A stretch of 64,000 nucleotides of DNA, taken from contig JBAKBP010000779.1 of the NCBI GenBank assembly GCA_037953745.1, positions 124,001-188,000 on the forward strand, given 5' to 3'. This DNA comes from Lithodes maja. Lineage: Eukaryota; Arthropoda; Malacostraca; Decapoda; Lithodidae. The notes below the pieces were generated by a model that saw only the letters and a program-made list of their open reading frames with translations, had not been told where the DNA came from and did not search any database. The translations under genes and the position numbers were made by a program. This document shows, piece by piece, positions 10,715 through 21,344 of the stretch. Every line of letters starts with the position of its first letter. Positions within the stretch are counted from its first letter, which is position 1.

Positions 10715-11208
10715 GGATATAGTTACCGGGTGTATCGCCAGCCTTGTTTACACTACGCGTACGCGTAGTGGCGTCGGACGCTTGCCATCCTTTCCCTGTC
10801 TATTTAGACTGCCTTTGGATACAATAATATGTTGAGGTTGGGCTTTGCCCCCCCCTCACCCCCCCATGACATATTGTCATCATCATATATATTTCCAGCA
10901 GGGGGCAAATAACCAAAATAAATCGCCGTCAAAATAGACGCGAACTTAACAACGGCGATCGACAAATGTAAACATGACGGAGGCGGCGGATGTTTGCAAT
11001 CATGTTCCCATCTATTTTGAATGCCAATGGATACAATAATATGTTGAGAGGTGGCTTTGCCACCCCTCACCCCCCCCCCCATGTCATGTCATCGTCATAT
11101 TGCCAACAGGGGGCAAATAACCGAAAAAATCACTGTCAAAATAGACGCGGTTAACCGCGGCGATCGCCCTATGTAAACATGATGACCGTACACCCGGAAA
11201 CTACATCC
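10715..11208. mobile_element. Family B TIR element with internal duplication
   Basis: The left end GGATATAGTTACCGGGTGTA and the right end, read inverted, GGATGTAGTTTCCGGGTGTA match at 18 of 20 positions, and similarity continues towards the shared GTTTACA. The interior holds two head-to-tail copies (about 10770-10980 and 10985-11165) of the block with 'atctattttgaatgcc..tgg', 'tgtcatcatcatat' and 'gcaaataaccgaaaaaatc'. Each copy contains a C-rich hairpin 'ggctttgcc..'. There is no open frame of note. It is a non-autonomous DNA element of unknown superfamily. Confidence 0.75.
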
Positions 11209-11224
11209 ATCCCCATTAGCCTAA

Positions 11225-12040
11225 CCAAACAACCTTACCTAACCTAACCTAGTATTATGGGTGGGGGCTGCCGCCCCCTAGACCCAGTACGTTGGATACA
11301 AAACTAACCCTCACCTAACACCTAGTATAATTATGTCCCTAGTACCTAGTATTTGGGATACAATGCTAACCCTTACATAACACCTAGTATATGTCCCTAG
11401 TACCCAGTACGTGGGATACAAAACTAACCTTCACCTAGCATATGTCCCTCACTCAGTACACCTTTCACCCTCACCACCGTTCGTGAGTCCTCATACATCT
11501 TCATTATCACACGCACCAGCCACTCCTCTACGCCAAATTTTCTCCTAGCCTACTGCACAACTTCTTACTTTCAGTAGATATCTTTCCTGCAGCTGCCTGA
11601 CTATGAAGTTGTCGATTGTGTCACGTCCTGGCATGAAACCAAACTGCATTTCGTCAATAGAATGCTTTTCCTTATCATACCTTCAAAGACTCTCTCACAC
11701 TCACAGACCTTCATGACTTGGTCAAGCATTTTCAGGCCTCTTATAGCAGTTGCAAGGGGAGCCTAACTCTGAAATCACTAGATAGTGCCTCCAGAACCAT
11801 AAAAAAGAGGAGAGGGCTTAATTAACACACTTCCCTGTTGGACTCCGACGCGAACTGAAAACTCATCACTCAGTACCCTCACGTAACACCTAGTATATGT
11901 CCCTAGTACCCAGTACTTTGGATACAAAACTAACGTGGGATACAAAACTAACCTCCACCTAACACCTAGTATATGTCCCTAGTAACCAGTACGTGGGATA
12001 TAAAGCTAACCCTCACCAAATATCTAGTATATGTCCCTCA
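11225..12040. repeat. Repeated 'cctagtatatgtccctagta' segments between RT fragments
   Basis: A block reading CTAGTATATGTCCCTAGTAC with 'ccagtacgtgggata' and 'caaaactaac' occurs at least five times, in clusters at 11283-11450 and 11890-12040. The clusters flank the repeated reverse-transcriptase fragment at 11455-11865. The pattern suggests a larger unit of about 580 bp (block plus RT fragment) that was duplicated head to tail. Confidence 0.65.
11455..11865 (-). pseudogene. LINE reverse-transcriptase fragment, copy 1
   Basis: This is nearly the same DNA as 12045-12440, including 'aagactctctcaca', 'ccttcatgacttggtcaagc' and 'ttttcaggcctcttatagca'. These are the antisense of the NYRGLK...DQVMKV...FGFMPG region of a non-LTR reverse transcriptase. 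It is broken by many indels and has no usable frame. Confidence 0.6.
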
Positions 12041-12044
12041 CTCA

Positions 12045-12860
12045 GCTGTACACCTTTCACCCTCACTACCGTTCGCGAGTCCTCGTACATCTTCATTATC
12101 ACATGCACCAGCCACTCCTCAACTTCAAGTTTTCTCCTAGCCTACTGCACAACTTCTCTGGCCACCTTATCAGAGGCCTTCTCCCGGTCTGCAAACACAA
12201 CATCAGATCCCTGTCTTTTAAATTAAGTACATACAGTATCTTTCCCTTATCATACCTTCTAAGACTCTCTCACAGACCTTCATGACTTAGTTAAGCATTT
12301 TCAGGACCTTTATAGCAGTTCCCAGGGGAGCCCAACTCTGAAATCACCAGATAGTGCCTCCAGAACCATACAAAAAAAAAGAGGAAAGGGCTTCATTAAC
12401 ACAGAGCCCTGGTGGACTCCGACGCGAACTGAAAACTCATCACTCAGTACCGGTACATCTTTCACCCTCACTGCCGTTTGTGAGTCCTCATACATCTTCA
12501 TTATCACACAAATACCTTCATGACTTGGATTGTGCCGTGTCCTAGCATGAAACCAAACTGCATAATTATCGTCAATATCATACCTTCAAAGACTTTCTCA
12601 CAGACCTTCATGACTTGATCAAGTATTTTCAGGCCCCTATAATTTTCCCTATCCAATGAGTCCCCTTTGCTCTTATACAGTATATAATGTACTTTTGTGC
12701 CAGTCATCAGAGATTACTTCCTCTCTGATGATGAAGTTAATTAGCTCCTTTCTCACCTGAGGCCTTAATCATCTCAGCTAGATTGCCAGAGCATCCTGCA
12801 GCTTTTCTGTCCTTCATTAAGTTATTGCACTGCTTACAAAAGCTGGCACAATCACAGGGA
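12045..12860 (-). pseudogene. LINE reverse-transcriptase remnant (rearranged copies)
   Basis: Minus-strand frames give 'ILYKSKGDSLDRENYRGLKI', 'DQVMKVCEKVFEGMI' and 'MQFGFMLGHGT' (12504-12707), then 'FSVRVGVHQGSVL' and 'MVLEALSGDFRVGLPWELL' (12310-12507). Upstream on the minus strand (12710-12850) is 'KAAGCSGNLAEMIKASGEKG'. Together these are reverse-transcriptase motifs 0 to 4 of an RTE/craniiform-style LINE. The F/YADD box is absent. A partial repeat of the NYRG-to-GVHQG portion shows local shuffling. Endonuclease and 3' end are missing. Confidence 0.75.
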
Positions 12861-13509
12861 GGGGGGAGTATTGGCTTTTCGTTGCTAAGCTGCTCTATTT
12901 CATTCAAATTCCATGTTGAATAATCTTTCGTAGTGTACGGTATCTTCCAAGAATTTATAATTTCTTTGTCAGCGGAAACAATTGTTCAAGTATATATTTT
13001 CCCTGTGAAACCAATTTAACTTCATAATGACAATTATATATATAAAGAAAAAACAATATATTTTACATAATTTATTTCATATCTTACATAATATATATTT
13101 AAAAAGATATTTATTAAAATAGTTTAACCAGACCACTGAGTTCCCCCCAAAAACTCTTATAGGGCTGGCCTGAAGGATTAGATCAAGATGGACAACCAAT
13201 CAAGATATGATAGGTAGGGAAGGGCAAGAGGTGAACAAATCTAGGAAGGTGAAGATACGCAGACATTTCTCACCATTTCACCAATTCAGCCGCACCACAT
13301 GAGTTCCACAGCAGAACTCTTATAGGGTAGGGCCGAAGGGTGAGTCAAGAACTGCTACACTGCAGCACCAATTAAGAAGTGATCAAGGGCGAAGAATGAG
13401 AAATCAGGTCTAAGGAAGAAATAAATCACACCGAGATACACACATACTCACAAGGAGATGTGGAGGGCATGAAGGGATGGTCTGAGCATTGGTAATGCCT
13501 TTTCATCCA
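12861..13509. other. AT-rich stretch, no gene seen
   Basis: Mostly AT-rich DNA. A short imperfect direct repeat 'aactcttatagggt.gggcc.gaagg' occurs near 13152 and 13316. I see no coding or RNA feature. Confidence 0.5.
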
Positions 13510-14308
13510 AAAAATGCAAGTATATGCGGATTGGGACCAGCAAGATAGACAAGGTAGGATACAGTATGTATGAAGCGATGGAGGAAGTGAATGCAGAAAA
13601 GGATATAGGAGTAGTGATAGACAATAAGTTAAATTTCTCAGAACATTTAGCGGAAAAGATAAACAAAGCCAATAGAATTGTAGGGCTGATAAGGAGGACA
13701 TTTGTGTCACTTGACGAAGAAATCTTCAGGAATCTCTATACAGCGCTGGTTAGGCCACACCTGGAATATGCGAACCAGGTGTGGGCTCCATAATATGGTA
13801 AAAGATAATTATAGAAGCAGTGGAGAAAGTGCAGAGGAGAGCTAGCAAGCTGGTACCAACGTTGAAGAACGCGGGCTATGAGCAGAGGTTGAGGACACTG
13901 GCATATAGGAGAAAGAGAGGGGATATGATAGAGACTTTTAAGATAGTGTCAGGAAAGTACGATGAGGATGTGTGTGAAGGTATCTTCTTGATGCGGGAGG
14001 GAACAAGAACGAGAGGACACTCTAAGAAAATTTACAAAGAAAGAAATAGGCTTGAGAAGGCAAAGAACTCATTTTGTGATAGAGTGGTAAATGAGTGGAA
14101 CGCACTGCCCCAGTATGTAGTCGATTCCGAATCAATAAGGGAGTTTGAAAGTAATCTTGATAAAGCATGGGGAAGACAATATTTGAAGTTTGATTATAAA
14201 ACAAAAATACAGAATAGTAAAAATGTTGCGTCTGCTACCGCCGCCGCCAACACCGTGAACGACCGCAGCAGTGCAAGTACTGGTACTGAGCTGGATACAC
14301 AGGCATAG
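13510..14308 (+). pseudogene. LINE reverse transcriptase, C-terminal part (CR1/jockey-like)
   Basis: Two frames, 13524-13793 and 13820-14308, encode one product in pieces. The first reads 'EKDIGVVIDNKLNFSEHLAE', 'KANRIVGLIRRTF' and 'LVRPHLEYANQVWAP'. The second reads 'MEKVQRRASKLVPTLKNAGY', 'RRKRGDMIETFKI' and 'DRVVNEWNALPQYVVDSESI'. This is the thumb and C-terminal tail shared by CR1/jockey LINEs. The catalytic YADD region and endonuclease are absent, so the copy is 5' truncated. A stop and small frame change separate the two parts. Confidence 0.85.
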
Positions 14309-14341
14309 TTTGCCTTTTTCCAGAGGATCTACTGTAAGAAA

Positions 14342-14728
14342 CTAAGAATAATACACCACTGAGGGGAATCGAGTCAGCTTGACCGCACTAGCGACCATAG
14401 ACACAAATAAAGTCAGGAGCCAATAAACTAGCCAGGCCAGGGTGGCATATGATATAAGCCGTCCGGAGGACAACCAAATTAGACAGAATAAGAATAGAAG
14501 GGGAAAAACATACAAAAAGGGGAATTCAAATTTCAATGGAAATTCACTATGATAACTGTAATATGTGGGAATAACTTTCACCTTCATATTATATCCTAAT
14601 CTCTTAGCATAAACATGATCAATTAGTGTGCCATTTTCAGTTGTTGGTTGTGTTACATGTTGAGAGTATCCACGCTTTTCCATTAAATTTGAAATAGAAG
14701 AGTTAGTTTGGATATTTTCACAATGCAA
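14342..14728 (-). pseudogene. Endonuclease/exonuclease-phosphatase fragment of a mobile element
   Basis: The minus frame contains 'MEKRGYSQHVTQPTTENGTL' continuing 'IDHVYAKRLGYN' and 'VKVIPTYYSYHSEF'. The pattern T-x-P-T-x-x-x-G-T-L-I-D-H-V-Y followed by a Y-S-x-H is the C-terminal end of apurinic-type endonuclease domains found in LINEs and Helitron-associated endonucleases. The rest of the frame is hydrophobic low-value sequence. Only about 50 residues are convincing. Confidence 0.5.
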
Positions 14729-15062
14729 CCAATTGGGTATTTGTCTAGTTCATTTAGCAAATTACTTAAATTTACTCTAAAATAATTAAGTCCATATGAA
14801 ATAGGTCTGTATATAGGGACAGGTTTGTCCTATAGAAAAGTATAGCCAACACTGTTCTCTACCCACTAAAAGCTGAACCAGTGGAAGGTATTACCCGTGT
14901 TTGCATACCTTCCCTCAATTTCAGTCAGGCTATATTTGGATAATAATTTGAACTAAATTTGACCTATCTCAGAATAGTAGTATGGGAATATCATTCTTTT
15001 CCTTATTGTGAAGGCATTCATTATTCTATAAATACACTTACCCTAATAATACATGTACAAGG

Positions 15063-15430
15063 TTATTCTCTATATTTTAAGATTATACTCTTTATATAAA
15101 AGGCTTGCATGGCTGCATGATAAATATTTTTCTTTGATTTACTCTTCTTGACTTTTTCTATATTGCAGGCCATGCTTTTGTTCCTCCTAATTCCTTTTCT
15201 ATTATTTCCACTCCTCAAGTGAGGTACTGTAGAGGTGATTCTCTTGGTCCCATCTGTAGAGGTATTGTAAATGGTGGCCAGACACGCCCGTGGCAGCCTT
15301 TCACACCCAACCCATCTTGTCCTATCTAATTTTATGTTGAACTCTATTGTTCTTGATCCCACAATAGGACTTGGTAGCCTATTCCACATATCTACAACTC
15401 TGTTACTAAACGAATAGAGGCAGATCCCTT
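15063..15430 (-). pseudogene. LINE C-terminal tail fragment
   Basis: The minus frame starts MWNRLPSPIVGSRTIEFNIK and continues 'LDRTRWVGCERLPRACLATI'. 'WNxLP..IV.S.TI..FK..LD' is the usual ending of jockey/CR1 LINE reverse transcriptases. The adjoining DNA (15290-16770) repeats this tail many times, which makes this the edge of a tandem array. Confidence 0.7.
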
Positions 15431-16315
15431 ACACACCCAGTTTCTCTCTGTCGCTCGTTTGCTTGCACATCGGTACAAATGAAGCAGATCCCTTACACAT
15501 GCAACTAAGATGAACATGGAAATCTGCAGACAAGTGGCCCACAAAAGGCAGATCCCTTTCACATCCAACCCATTTTGTCCATATGTCTATCTGATTTTAT
15601 CTTGAAATTCTTTATTGTTCTTGATCCCACTATAGCACTAGATAGCCTATTTCACATATCTACGACTGTTACGAGAGAGGCAGATCCCTTACACAGCCAA
15701 TCTCTCTCTCTTATTTGCACACTGGTACAAATGAGACAGATCCCTTACACATGCTACCAAGATGAAAATGGGAGTCTGCAGAGAGCCGATTGGCCCACAC
15801 ACGGCAGATCCCTTTCACACCCAACCCATCTCGTCCTATCAAATTTTATGTTGAAGCTCTATTGTTATTGATCCCACTATACCACTTGGTAGCCTACTCC
15901 ACATATCTACAACTCTTTTACCAAGCGAATAGAGGCAGATCCTTTACACAGCCAATCTCTTTCTCTCTCGCTCTTGTTTGTTTTGCACACCGGTACAAAT
16001 GAGGCAGATCCCTCACACATCCAACCAAGATGAAAATGGGAGTCTGCAGAGAGCCAAGACTTGGCCCACATAAGGCAGATCCCTTTCACACCCAACCCAT
16101 CTCATAAACGATACCTGTTATTTATACTACTTACTATACACCCATGTTATCATATACCTGCAACCAAAACACAATTGTAAGAAATAGGAACATAGGAAAA
16201 TGGGAGTCTGTAGAGAGCCAATTGGCCCACACAAGACAGATTCTTTTCACACCCAACCCATCTCATAACAACTCTCTCTCATTTATCTCTGTCTTCCTTA
16301 CATTTATGACAGCCT

Positions 16316-16350
<35 letters not shown>

Positions 16351-16770
16351 AATGAGAACATAAGAAAACCGGAGTCTGCAGAGAGCCGATTGGCCCACAC
16401 ATGTCAGATCCCTTTCACACTCAACCCATCCCACACTCACTCTCTCTCTCTCATATTTATCGCAATCTTCCTTACGTTTATGACATCCTATTCTCTCTTG
16501 CCATACTCTCTCTCTCACAAATGAGAACATAAACAAAATAAGAAAACGGGAGTCTGCAGAGAGCCGATTGACCTACACATGGCAGATCCCTTTCACACCC
16601 AACCCATCTCGTTCTATCTAATTTCAAGTTGAAGCTCTATTGTTCTTGATCCCAGTATAGCTCTCGGTTGCCTATTCCACATATCTACAACTCTGTTACT
16701 AAACGAATAGAGGCAGATCCCTTATACAGGCAATCTCTCCCTCTCTCGTTCTTGTTTGTTTGCACAATCT
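15290..16770. repeat. Tandem array built from a LINE 3' coding end
   Basis: The phrase 'cacacccaacccatct' (antisense of the LDRTRWVGCER tail) occurs about seven times, near 15307, 15562, 15819, 16087, 16249, 16419 and 16597. The spacing is about 255-268 bp, then 162-178 bp. Each long unit also carries 'gaggcagatcccttacaca', a (TC)n stretch, 'caccggtacaaatgag' and 'gggagtctgcagagagccga'. The shorter units drop the WNRLP part. (TC)n runs inside the units, such as 16313-16347, have expanded. Confidence 0.75.
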
Positions 16771-16938
16771 GTTCCTTCTGTAGTTTCTCCATGCCCGATA
16801 AGTTAAATGATCTTTTGATATCTGTGACACAACTTTGGTATCCAACACAATACCCTGCTTGCAAAACCCCTCGAACCCCGGACAATGTTGCTTGCACTTT
16901 AATTATAATTATTATTTTTACTAGTACTAGTTAGCTAG

Positions 16939-16986
16939 TTAAAATGGGACTTCAGAGGTTATCAAAATGGGACTTCAGAGGTTATC
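16939..16986. repeat. Two-copy 24-bp direct repeat
   Basis: The words 'aaaatgggacttcagagg' plus 'ttatca' occur twice in a row, about 250 bp upstream of the exon at 17245. It looks like a recent slip duplication. Confidence 0.8.
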
Positions 16987-17244
16987 AACCCTTCTGGATT
17001 ATTAACCCAGCCCACTGCAAGTCAAGTACATTTTCAGGACTGGAGCCCCTTTTCGAGACCCCAGTCCCTTGGCTGTTATTCCAGACCAGATGGCTGGAGT
17101 AGAGTAGGAAAGAAGAGCAATTGGATAGAGGAAGAACAAGTGGAGAAGTGGGAAGTACAGTAGAAGACTGAAAGTTCTCGCAACTTCTCGGGCTCTACCA
17201 AGTTGCTTCATTGTTTATTATATTAGTATTATATTTATGATCAG

Positions 17245-17375
17245 GTACTGCGGAGGTGATGTGTACTGATTGGGTATACCAAGAGAAAAACAGCGACCAC
17301 TTCACCTGCCGAGCCCTCATCAAGACGCCCGTATGTCGACCTGGCTGCGTTGGGAACAAGAGACTGGTCAAGATG
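17245..17375 (+). CDS. vWD-domain secreted protein, exon C
   Basis: After 'tttatgatcag' the first two bases complete the glycine codon left by the exon at 5253. The exon then reads TAEVMCTDWVYQEKNSDHFT followed by C and 'RALIKTPVCRPGCVGNKRLV'. It ends in phase 0 before 'gtcagt'. Four cysteines in 40 residues and the C-x-W...C...PVC-x2-GC spacing fit the cysteine-rich C-terminal tail that follows the vWD domain in hemolymph lipoproteins and clottable proteins. Splice phase agreement on both sides supports the model. The donor (gtcagt) is weaker than average. Confidence 0.82.
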
Positions 17376-17384
17376 GTCAGTTAT

Positions 17385-17507
17385 TTGTAGTCGTTGTTGT
17401 AGTTATAGAAGTATTGTTGTTCTTGTTGTTATTTGTATTATTATTATCATTATTGAAAATCATGATTATTATTGTTATTAATACTATTATTATAATTAGT
17501 AGTAGTT

Positions 17508-17540
<33 letters not shown>

Positions 17541-17690
17541 TTGTTGTTGCTGTTGTTATTGTTGTTCTATGGATATTGGTATTATTGAAAGAATAATAAT
17601 AATAATAATAATAATTATTATTATTATTATTATTAGTAGTAGTAGTAGTAGTAGTAGTCAATCAATCAATCAATCAATCATCTTTATTTC
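17385..17690. repeat. Trinucleotide-rich low-complexity DNA
   Basis: Runs of (TTG), (TAG), (ATA) and (TAG) again, ending in (AATC)n at about 17657-17682. Opposing open frames of poly-Ser and poly-Thr/Asn here are artefacts. The (AATC)n end is the 3' tail of the antisense LINE that follows. Confidence 0.85.
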
Positions 17691-18970
17691 GTAAATAATT
17701 TACATAGATAATACAGTTTATTATTTTACAGTATTACAATACATATTCACATAAAAGTATAATAGTCTATGTATATAAACATTCACTATCGTCCGATGAT
17801 AGCCAAAATATACCACCAAGACGTGTCACCGTCCTCAAGGGGATAAGAAGCACCTGGAGGTGCTTAGACACTTAAAACCCTACATTTCAATAAAATAATT
17901 ATCATCACTGACAAATTGGTCACAAGAACAGAGGGGTAGGGGTACTCGTGCCGCCATCAGATAAGCCTGTGGCCTCAGCAGAGCTCCCGCCTACAGCAGC
18001 TCACAAACTTTCCTACGTGAGGATTTACCTAACCCAGGGTGCTCCGTGTAATCACGGACACCGTATTTGTGAAGGTTATCCACAGCTACATAGTCACACC
18101 CAAATAGAATGGGAGAGACAGCAACAACACGGTGGGGACGCCGCATCCTGGCTGCATATCCCTTGCAAGAGTACCAATTAAGCAGGGCAGAGACGTCTAT
18201 AATTAATACATTTAAACAGTTCTATAAAAACATTGATTATTAACGTAAACAAAATATATATATATACAGTATATATGACTGAAGTTAATGTATCCTATAT
18301 GGCATCCTACGCTCTTCATGTCTTTGCACCCAGTTAATCCTGGCTTCAATTATATCAAGAGTGAACTTGTTTAAATCCACATTGTACCTATTGCTGAACA
18401 TGTTATGAACAGAGGAGAGTAACAAACCAGAATTGAGAGATGGCAAACTTAACTTCATGATAGCAATCCTAGTTCGCTGTATTCTTTTATAATACTTTGC
18501 TTGTGTAAGGGCTACATGGTGTTTTAGTAGGAGTTGGTTACACTCTTCTGCTGTTTCATGGTTACTGGCATAATTTGGTACTTTAATTATTCTTTTTAAG
18601 GATTTAGCATAGGCTATCTCAAAGGCTCTGAAAACAGTGGAGCTAAATATGTTCTTTCCATTCCATAAGGAGAGCCCATAATCAGGTTTGCAGTAAGCAT
18701 TAAATAAGTACAAAAATGTGTTTTTATCTACAGCTGAAAAATGTCTATAAATGCTATGAAAGCTACCATAAAAACTATTCAATCTCTTCTCAATATCTAG
18801 TTTGTCCTTGAGATTATTGGATATTATGTGTCCCAGATAGTCATAGGATTGACAAATTTCCAGCCTATGTGGACCAAGTTGAATTAAGTTGGTTTCCCTT
18901 TGTTTGTGTTTTAATCTATATAGCATACATTTTGTTTTATTTGTATTGATGTTTAATTTTTAGCTTATTC
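17657..18970 (-). mobile_element. 5'-truncated LINE, antisense in intron
   Basis: On the minus strand a reverse-transcriptase C-terminus (18926-18285) is followed by about 600 bp of 3' untranslated DNA and a (GATT)n tail at 17682-17657. This is the classic layout of a 5'-truncated non-LTR retrotransposon. It lies in the last intron of the vWD gene, ending about 110 bp before the terminal exon. Confidence 0.8.
18285..18926 (-). CDS. LINE reverse transcriptase C-terminal region (213 codons, open)
   Basis: The frame contains 'LGHIISNNLKDKLDIEKRLN', 'DKNTFLYLFNAYCKPDYGLS' followed by LW, and 'FEIAYAKSLKRII'. These are the post-catalytic thumb and tail motifs of LINE reverse transcriptases (LGxxI, L...YC.P.YG..LW). 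The YADD box is missing because of 5' truncation. The frame is uninterrupted to the stop at 18285, so the copy is fairly young. It is a mobile-element relic, not a host gene. Confidence 0.8.
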   Translation of the reverse strand: MLYRLKHKQRETNLIQLGPHRLEICQSYDYLGHIISNNLKDKLDIEKRLNSFYGSFHSIYRHFSAVDKNTFLYLFNAYCKPDYGLSLWNGKNIFSSTVFRAFEIAYAKSLKRIIKVPNYASNHETAEECNQLLLKHHVALTQAKYYKRIQRTRIAIMKLSLPSLNSGLLLSSVHNMFSNRYNVDLNKFTLDIIEARINWVQRHEERRMPYRIH

Positions 18971-19082
18971 ATACTAACGCAACATTTATCGTAAATGTGG
19001 TCCATGCACGAGATAGAATTTAGTAGTAGTAGTAGTACTATATACGTATCCATTAATCTGACCATCTCCCACCTCTCCACAG

Positions 19083-19175
19083 ATTCAGTACGAGTGTGTG
19101 CCAGCCGATGCCACCACCGAGTGTATCAGCAAGACCCTTCCAACCTCTTATATGCTAAACTGCCACCCCAACTAG
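19083..19175 (+). CDS. vWD-domain secreted protein, terminal exon
   Basis: The acceptor 'ctctccacag' leads in phase 0 to IQYECVPADATTECISKTLP, then TSYMLNCHPN and a TAG at 19173-19175. Three more cysteines complete the tail begun in the previous exon. The last 45 coding bases ('aagacccttccaacctctta' onwards, including the stop) are the first unit of the minisatellite that fills the next 750 bp, so the C-terminus and 3' UTR are made of repeat-prone DNA. The reading frame is not disturbed by it here. Confidence 0.82.
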   Translation: MQYECVPADATTECISKTLPTSYMLNCHPN

Positions 19176-19930
19176 CAACACCTGGTGTCCCTTAACACCA
19201 ACGAAACCCTTCCCACTCCTTATACTTACTCTGCAACACTGATAAGACCCTTTCCACCCCCTGTAGTTACTCTGCAACACTAATAAGACCCTTCCCTCTC
19301 CTTAATACTTACTCTGCAACACTAATAAGACCCTTCCCACCCCTTATACTGTACTCTACCACACCAACGAGACCTCTCCTACCCCTTATACTCTCTCTGC
19401 AACACTAAAAAGACCCTTCCCACTCCTTATACTTACTCTGCAACACTAATAAGACCTTTCCTAATCCTTATACTGTACTCTACCACACCAACGAGACCAT
19501 TTCCACCCCTTATACTTACTGTCACCCCAATTAGCAATGCCTGGTACCCCAAAATACTAGCTAGGGCTGTTAGACCCTTCCAACCCCTTATACCCACTCT
19601 GCCATCCCAACTAGAAACGTTTGGTACCCCTTAATACTAGCAAGACCCTTCACACCCCTTATACCAACTCTGCCACCTCAACTAGCATCGCCTGATACCC
19701 CTTCATACTAGCTAGACTCTTACCATCCCTTATACCTTCTCTGCCCTAGTACCCCTTAATACTAGCTAGACCCTTCCCATCTCTTATACTTTACTCTGCC
19801 ACCCCAACTAGCAACGCCCGGTACCACTTAATAGTTAATACTAGCAAGACCCTTCCCATCTGTTATTCTTTACTCTGCCACCTCAACATGCAATGCCTAC
19901 TACCCCTTAACACTAGCAAGACTATAACCC
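19128..19930. repeat. Minisatellite derived from the terminal coding exon
   Basis: Units read approximately 'aagacccttccaacccctta' + 'tacttactctgccacccca' + 'actagcaacgcctggtaccc' + 'cttaatactag'. Shorter units of about 45 bp ('aacactaataagacccttcc' type) fill 19195-19510 and longer ones of about 80-85 bp fill 19510-19930. The first unit is the coding end and stop codon of the vWD gene. The array ends at a poly-C run at 19927-19948. Confidence 0.85.
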
Positions 19931-21340
19931 CCCCCCCCCCCCGCCCCGCTTCAATACCACACTGTGCTACCGTAACTAACAGCCTTTTGTACCCCTTTAA
20001 CTCATTCAGTGTAACATAACAGCTTTTTCATTTAGTCTGGCTAATTCGAGACGAGTTTATTCAGCTTAAGAATATCCAATTAGTAAGGATCTCTGGGTGT
20101 TGAAGGATTCATTGATAATGAATTTATTCCTTCGATTAGTTTTCTAAGCTGCATTAATTTGTTTATTGTTAGCATTATGCCCCGAGAGCTCTTGTCCACC
20201 ACTGGTTTATCTACAAATACACTTGATTCCACTCTTGAGCTCACCAGGGAGATACGGGCTTCGCATGACTGATCTAGCCAATTCCCCCATAGACATTATA
20301 GAGAATGGACATGGAGAAAACAGATCGCCAGGTTTCTATCTCACTGGCATCAACATGCAAGGTAGTGACCCTCACCTCTCTAGACCTAATACAACACCAG
20401 CTCAACAATGACCAATGGAACTGCCTCTGCCTATGTTCGCTTATGTCTCTGTCATGCCAGAAGATATGAAATCTGGCATAGTCATATGAAACTGACCAAT
20501 GTTTTTTAAAGTACTTCGTTATACGAGACTTGTAGGCCTACACTCGAAGACAAAATTCTTGGCCCAATATGAACCATCGAACAGCAAAACGAGCCTCTTA
20601 AATGTAATTAGAATTTCGATTCAGTTCGGGATAACATCGAAAATGTAATACATTGACTAGAGTTTCCCAACATGGTATTATTATATGAAACTTGCAAGTG
20701 AAATTCGTCATTCAAGATTGGCTCCTTTACCACCCCTTCAGTAGCCCAACATCACCTACATGCGCCAACTGAGTCAAAGCCAGATGAAACGAACCATCCT
20801 CACCACCTTGATATCCCAACGCCACAAGTATCGGATCCTGAAGATGACAACACCTGGTCCCCCATCACATCGATCCTCTCTCTTCATTCTATCTCTGGAG
20901 TTGTAGTACGGCCATTTCCACCATGTTACTCAAGACTTGGGGTGCCTTTATTAATATCTCTGCCAGACGGTGTCAGAATTGTAACTCCCAATAAATGCTG
21001 TTAACTGTCTTGTGTGAGTATCTTTACCCAGTGAAGCTTCCTATAATAATATAAGAATATAAGAATATAATGGAAAACATGTCCTGTCATAGAAATGGCT
21101 AACTCCTTTCAGTATTTAAAAATGGGTGTCTTCATTATAAGCTGGGGTCTGGGCTATAACATAGCATAGTATTGTCTTGCTTGCATGACAATACAGTACT
21201 GTTGCAAATGGGTGTGTAACCATTATGTTATTGACTGTACATGTTGAATGATATTGTGCTGTTGCAACAGCTGTGGTTGTGAATGTTGTTTGTAACCAGT
21301 ATAATAGCTCGATCATGCTCATCAGGCGCAAACATTTATA
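19931..21340. other. Region downstream of the vWD gene, no gene recognised
   Basis: Begins with a poly-C tract, then an old TTAA-type fragment near 19997-20110 ('tttaactcattcagtgtaac', 'ctggctaattcgagacg'). An 81-codon frame at 20166-20411 has no recognisable domain. The C-rich stretch at 20740-20990 may be 3' UTR or an old retroelement. I would not call a gene here. Confidence 0.45.
20990..20995 (+). promoter_or_regulatory. Possible polyadenylation signal AATAAA
   Basis: A canonical AATAAA followed by 'tgctgttaactgtcttgtgt', about 1.8 kb after the vWD stop codon. It is the first strong candidate downstream on this strand after the minisatellite. Isolated hexamers are common, so this is weak. 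Confidence 0.25.
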
Positions 21341-21344
21341 TATA

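Noticed and set aside
17385..17661. Open frames rich in Ser, Val or Thr/Asn on both strands
   Set aside because: They are translations of TAG/ATA/TTG trinucleotide runs.
19083..19175. Cystine-knot (CTCK) ending of a hemocytin/VWF-like protein
   Set aside because: Too few cysteines and no CTCK spacing. The tail fits better with the lipoprotein/clottable protein family, though this is not certain.
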